A stretch of 34,899 nucleotides of DNA from Streptococcus sp. HSISM1 (GTDB lineage: Bacteria; Bacillota; Bacilli; Lactobacillales; Streptococcaceae): the NCBI RefSeq assembly GCF_000448565.1, contig NZ_CM002128.1, positions 428,159 to 463,057 on the forward strand. The letters are read 5' to 3'. Each line of letters begins with the position of its first letter. The stretch's first letter is position 1. The notes under the pieces are model-generated. The model did not search any database, was not told where the DNA came from, and was given only the letters and a program-made list of their open reading frames with translations. A program made the position numbers and the translations under genes. Positions 31,926-34,899 of the stretch are shown here, piece by piece.

Positions 31926-32832
31926 ACTTATCAAACTTCACTTCCTCAAGCAAGTACTCGATGAATTTTTCTCCCATTTTTGAGAGGGCTGTTTTTTCAT
32001 GTTTGATATAGACCAGCTCGATCGGGTCTTCGATATCAAGGGGGATGGAGACGATGTTATCGCCATTGAGATTGCTGTTGAGGATCCCGGTCGCAATGGT
32101 GTAGCCATCCAAACCAATCAAGAGATTAAAGAGGGTTGCCCGGTCACTGACGACGATGGATTTCTTATGATGCTCTTGAGAGAGGATCTCTTCTGAGAAG
32201 TAGAAGGAGTTGTGAGTCCCTTGGTCATAGCTAAGGTATGGGAAATCTTCCAGATCAGACAAGTGGACAATCTCTTTCTTGGCAAGAGGATTGGTCTTGC
32301 TGACAAAGATATGAGGTTGCGCTGTAAAGAGGTGGGTGGCAATCAGGTGATTATCATCTAGCATCTTAGAGAGGACATCCCGGTTGTAGCTATTCAAAAA
32401 GAGGACGCCAACTTCGCTTCGGAAATTCTTGACGTCATCGATGATCTCCCAAGTCCGCGTCTCCCGTAGGAAGAGCTCGTATTTTTCCATGTCGCTTTTC
32501 TTCAATAGTGAAACGAAGGCCTCAACCACGAAGGCGTAGTGCTGTGAAGAGACACTGAAAAGCTCACGAGAACCCACAGGATTTTTATAGCGCTCGGACA
32601 AGAGGTCAATCTGCTCCACCACCTGGCGGGCATAAGAGAGGAACTCCATCCCATCGCGGGTCAAAGTGATCCCTTTAGGATTCCGGATAAAGATTTCAAT
32701 TCCCATCTCATTTTCCAAGTCCTTAACGGCATTGGAAAGGCTAGGTTGCGTGATGAAGAGTTGTTTTGCGGCCTCATTCATAGAGCCGGTTTCGACGATT
32801 TTGATAATGTATTGTAATTGTTGTATTCTCAT
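31924..32832 (-). CDS. LysR-family transcriptional regulator, CpsY/MtaR-like
   Basis: 302 aa. The N-terminal winged helix-turn-helix (residues 1-60; AAKQLFITQPSLSNAVKDLE is the recognition region) is followed by a type 2 periplasmic-binding-like effector domain (about 90-300). The N-terminal sequence resembles streptococcal CpsY/MtaR regulators of methionine uptake and surface adaptation; I would not insist on the exact orthologue. On the minus strand an extended -10, TGTTAAAAT, lies within the inverted repeat CTTTTAT/ATAAAAG (32834-32853), a likely autoregulatory site. Confidence 0.88.
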   Translation of the reverse strand: MRIQQLQYIIKIVETGSMNEAAKQLFITQPSLSNAVKDLENEMGIEIFIRNPKGITLTRDGMEFLSYARQVVEQIDLLSERYKNPVGSRELFSVSSQHYAFVVEAFVSLLKKSDMEKYELFLRETRTWEIIDDVKNFRSEVGVLFLNSYNRDVLSKMLDDNHLIATHLFTAQPHIFVSKTNPLAKKEIVHLSDLEDFPYLSYDQGTHNSFYFSEEILSQEHHKKSIVVSDRATLFNLLIGLDGYTIATGILNSNLNGDNIVSIPLDIEDPIELVYIKHEKTALSKMGEKFIEYLLEEVKFDK

Positions 32833-32833
32833 G

Positions 32834-32853
32834 CTTTTATTTTAACATAAAAG
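32834..32853 (-). promoter_or_regulatory. Palindrome over the LysR-gene promoter
   Basis: CTTTTAT (32834-32840) and ATAAAAG (32847-32853), perfect arms with a 6-nt centre that contains part of the -10. LysR proteins usually bind such T-N11-A palindromes and repress their own gene. Binding is inferred. Confidence 0.4.
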
Positions 32854-33075
32854 AGCGCGTTTTTCCCGTAAAAGGTGGTCTTTCAAGGACTGTATCAGAG
32901 AATAACGCAGGCTGAGGGAGGTAATAGAAAGTAGGCTAGATCAAATATTTTAAAAATAGAAAATTGGAAACAAAATCTCCATCTGGGGACTGATTTTGAT
33001 GGAAAAATACAGTTTTGCCTTGCTTAAGATAAGTTCTGATTGATAGAATGGTAAAAAATTGATTGAGGAGATCTT

Positions 33076-34512
33076 ATGAAAAAACTCGTTTCCTGGTATA
33101 AGAAAAAGGATAAGGAATTGGAAACCCATTTCACAGCCGGTCTGTTGCAGATCAATTTTGTGACAAATGCACTGATTCTATTAGCCTTTTACATCTATTT
33201 GGTTATTAGTCAGTCGCTCTACGCAATAAAGGATCCATTCATTCAATTTAGTGTTTGGGAGGTCATTGCCTTCACCATGGAGATCTTTCCTTACGGTTTG
33301 ACTCTGGCCCTCTTTGTCCCCAATATTTTTGTCATCATTTATGGGATTGGTCGGTGGTCTAGCCTCCAGTTCAAAGAATCTGAGGAAGAAGCTCTCAAAG
33401 ATCCAGAACTGTTTGAGGATAGAGGGCCAAAAGAAGGAGAAAGGACAAGAGAAGATGACGCATTCCTTATGAAGGAAAAGCAGGAATCACCTAGTCCTAA
33501 GCCTGTCAAAAAGAAAAAGCAACAGCCTACAATTGTTCTTTGGTTTGGTCTCTTTGGTTGCTTTCTCGAAGCGATTTTCATTTACATCGTCAAGGAGATG
33601 ACTTTTTACGATTGGAGTGAAAGTTTGATCAATTCGCAGAAGCATGCCCTGATCTGGTCTGGCGCCTATCCGACCTTCTTCACACTGGCAGCTCTTACTT
33701 TACTAGCCTTGATTATCTATTCCTACCGGGATGCGAATTCACTCTCGCCGTTAGCAAATGTCTTCTGCATCAGTGGCATTCTAGGAGGAGTGGTTCTTCT
33801 CTTAGTTTTTGATAATCAACTGCAGGTAGCAAGTTTTCACACCTTTTTCTTACTGATCTATTCCATCCATCTTTTATGGGTTCGCATCAGGGAGTGGCAG
33901 GAAGATCGAACAGAGATAAGCTATGAGAATCGTCTGTTTCAATGGCTCCATCAGCTCTTAAACAAGTCGCGTAACTGGCCATGGCTAGCAGTTCTGGTTG
34001 CCCTTCCGACCCTAGCCCTTGTTGTCCTCGTTCTCATGCTCTTTGGGCAGCAGCCGGATTCCATGATCAAGGCCTGGACCAATACAGCTGACTGGGCCTT
34101 CTCACAGAAGATCCCTCCTCAGAATCTCATCATTGATGAGCACTATCTCTGTACAGTTGCGGCTGGTGGCCATGAAAATGTTGTCAAGCCCCAGCGGATG
34201 GGCGTCCGCCACGGACATCCAGTTGTTGTCAATCGCCAGCTTTGTATTGCCAACGCTTTTGAGCAGGTGCTGGAAGAAAAGACGCCACGTTTCCATCGCT
34301 TCTTGCGTCGCAATTATGACCGCTATGGCTATCCCTTTGCCAAACATATTAAGAAAAAATGGGCTATGGACCTGATCTACTACCTGATGAAACCGTTGGA
34401 ATGGCTCTTTTTACTGGTTCTTTATCTAGTTGACCGCAAGCCTGAAAACCGAATCGCCATGCAATACATCAAACCGATCCCAGAAGATTTTGACCCTAAG
34501 AAAGCTTCCTAA
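33076..34512 (+). CDS. Polytopic membrane protein, DUF6688-like
   Basis: 478 aa with about eight membrane helices. A charged cytoplasmic loop (about residues 97-150, ending PVKKKKQQP) splits the first two helices from the rest. The last third holds an unusually conserved-looking soluble segment: HYLCTVAAGGHENVVKPQRM (near 355-375) and GHPVVVNRQLCIANAFEQ (near 377-395), with Cys and His that might bind a metal or act in catalysis. This combination recalls DUF6688, named from memory. Function unknown. GAGGAG precedes the ATG. Confidence 0.7.
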   Translation: MKKLVSWYKKKDKELETHFTAGLLQINFVTNALILLAFYIYLVISQSLYAIKDPFIQFSVWEVIAFTMEIFPYGLTLALFVPNIFVIIYGIGRWSSLQFKESEEEALKDPELFEDRGPKEGERTREDDAFLMKEKQESPSPKPVKKKKQQPTIVLWFGLFGCFLEAIFIYIVKEMTFYDWSESLINSQKHALIWSGAYPTFFTLAALTLLALIIYSYRDANSLSPLANVFCISGILGGVVLLLVFDNQLQVASFHTFFLLIYSIHLLWVRIREWQEDRTEISYENRLFQWLHQLLNKSRNWPWLAVLVALPTLALVVLVLMLFGQQPDSMIKAWTNTADWAFSQKIPPQNLIIDEHYLCTVAAGGHENVVKPQRMGVRHGHPVVVNRQLCIANAFEQVLEEKTPRFHRFLRRNYDRYGYPFAKHIKKKWAMDLIYYLMKPLEWLFLLVLYLVDRKPENRIAMQYIKPIPEDFDPKKAS

Positions 34513-34526
34513 GTTACTGATTTTAC

Positions 34527-34555
34527 TTGACAAGCGAGAAGGAGCGCGATATAAT
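34527..34555 (+). promoter_or_regulatory. Consensus promoter of the pyrimidine operon
   Basis: TTGACA (34527-34532), 17 nt, TATAAT (34550-34555): perfect in both hexamers and spacing. Confidence 0.9.
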
Positions 34556-34568
34556 GAGACAAATTTAA

Positions 34569-34671
34569 CCTTTAAGAGGTCCAGAGAGGCCTGCAAGGAA
34601 AGACAGAAAAAAGATCAGCGGACGGAGTCTAGCTGATCATTTGTAGGACCTTGCTTTTGCGAGGTCTTTTT
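34569..34671 (+). promoter_or_regulatory. PyrR-binding leader and attenuator of pyrK
   Basis: The PyrR recognition loop GGTCCAGAGAGGCC (34578-34591) sits on a stem closed by CCTT (34569-34572) / AAGG (34595-34598). A terminator, GACCTTGC (34647-34654) / GCGAGGTC (34659-34666) plus U run, follows. GCAAGG (34593-34598) can pair instead with CCTTGC (34649-34654) as antiterminator. When UMP-loaded PyrR holds the first stem, the terminator forms and pyr expression stops. A further stem, GATCAGC/GCTGATC, lies at 34613-34638. Confidence 0.9.
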
Positions 34672-34695
34672 GCTGAAAGAAAGAAGAAGAAACCA

Positions 34696-34899
34696 ATGGT
34701 CAGTGACAGTTGTAAAAAACGCTTTGGCAAAATCATGATGGAGGAGATGGAGCTCGTCGCTCAAGAAGAAATCGCTCCCCGCATCTATTCTATGATCTTG
34801 AAGGGGGAAATGGTGGCGCAGATGCTGCCAGGTCAATTCCTTCATATCCGCGTCCCTGATGGGGCCAAGCTCCTTCGCCGTCCGATTTCAATTTCTGAG
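34696..34899 (+). CDS. pyrK: Dihydroorotate dehydrogenase electron-transfer subunit PyrK, cut by the right edge
   Basis: 68 codons are open to the window end. [19 protein letters not shown] followed by [20 protein letters not shown] is the N-terminal FAD-binding barrel of PyrK; RRPIS is the flavin motif. PyrK passes electrons from PyrD dihydroorotate oxidation to NAD+. The first 13 residues ([13 protein letters not shown]) are atypical, and ATG codons at 34735 and 34738 are alternative starts; the ribosome site AGAAGAAG before 34696 is weak. The PyrR leader upstream confirms pyrimidine control. Confidence 0.9.
   Translation, partial: MVSDSCKKRFGKIMMEEMELVAQEEIAPRIYSMILKGEMVAQMLPGQFLHIRVPDGAKLLRRPISISE

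Noticed and set aside
32940-33060. Riboswitch or T-box in the leader of the membrane protein at 33076
   Set aside because: Only a weak AAATC/GATTT pairing; no specifier, antiterminator or known aptamer core.
34562-34671. Novel attenuator before pyrK
   Set aside because: It is the well-known PyrR-binding leader; the GTCCAGAGAGGC loop is diagnostic.

Overview
The window comes from a low-to-mid-GC Firmicute, almost certainly a Streptococcus of the mitis/sanguinis assemblage (a parasanguinis/australis-like species would fit, but I cannot fix the species). The basis is the protein sequences, the gene orders nrnA / rpmE2 / flavodoxin / chorismate mutase / CLC / rplS and rpiA-deoB-punA-deoD-sirtuin, the strong AGGAGG ribosome sites with TTGACA/TATAAT promoters, and a PyrR-type leader in front of pyrK.

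Layout. 1-440: end of an IS200/IS605-type element cut by the window edge. 541-4350: a membrane-anchored Ltp-repeat protein, a large lipoprotein, a small membrane protein and two overlapping CPBP membrane proteases. 4515-8582: ankyrin protein, glycerol kinase glpK without glpO/glpF beside it, a structured intergenic repeat, an acetoin/diacetyl reductase with a Rex-like operator, and a small lipoprotein. 8741-14329: the conserved block rpmE2, membrane protein, nrnA, a hypothetical protein, flavodoxin, chorismate mutase, a CLC of the fluoride-exporter subtype, rplS with a structured leader, and tRNA-Arg(CCT). 14330-16011: a gene-poor AT-rich stretch holding a split intergenic repeat and the wreck of a type II-A CRISPR-Cas locus. 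16132-19446: a lipoprotein, a PrsW-type protease and mnmE. 19447-20496: a small cassette (cloverleaf-shaped repeat plus AT-rich lipoprotein gene) between two 34-bp direct repeats. 20500-28479: ribose-phosphate and nucleoside salvage genes (rpiA, deoB, punA, deoD) with a DUF1697 protein, a second CLC, a glutamine amidotransferase, a dense cluster of hairpin repeats, a frameshifted gene and a sirtuin. 28604-31802: three tandem paralogues of an unknown single-pass membrane protein. 31924-34899: a LysR regulator, a large polytopic membrane protein, and the PyrR-controlled start of pyrK, cut by the right edge.

How genes work together. RpiA, DeoB, PunA and DeoD form a coherent route for nucleoside phosphorolysis and for moving (deoxy)ribose phosphates into central metabolism. 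The acetoin reductase is a redox valve at the end of fermentation. The CPBP, PrsW, Ltp and lipoprotein genes form a cell-surface accessory layer.

Most notable observations. (1) A cas-less type II-A CRISPR scar: a tracrRNA-like sequence whose anti-repeat is a perfect 28-nt match to the canonical repeat, followed by exactly 30 nt and a full 36-nt repeat, as expected if recombination between the tracrRNA anti-repeat and an array repeat deleted the cas genes. (2) A cassette between mnmE and rpiA bounded by near-identical 34-bp direct repeats. (3) A symmetrical cluster of hairpin repeats just upstream of deoD, two of which carry a ribosome site and a 12-codon ORF. (4) Three reading-frame breaks, each explained by one base missing from a homopolymer, so assembly error must be excluded before calling pseudogenes.
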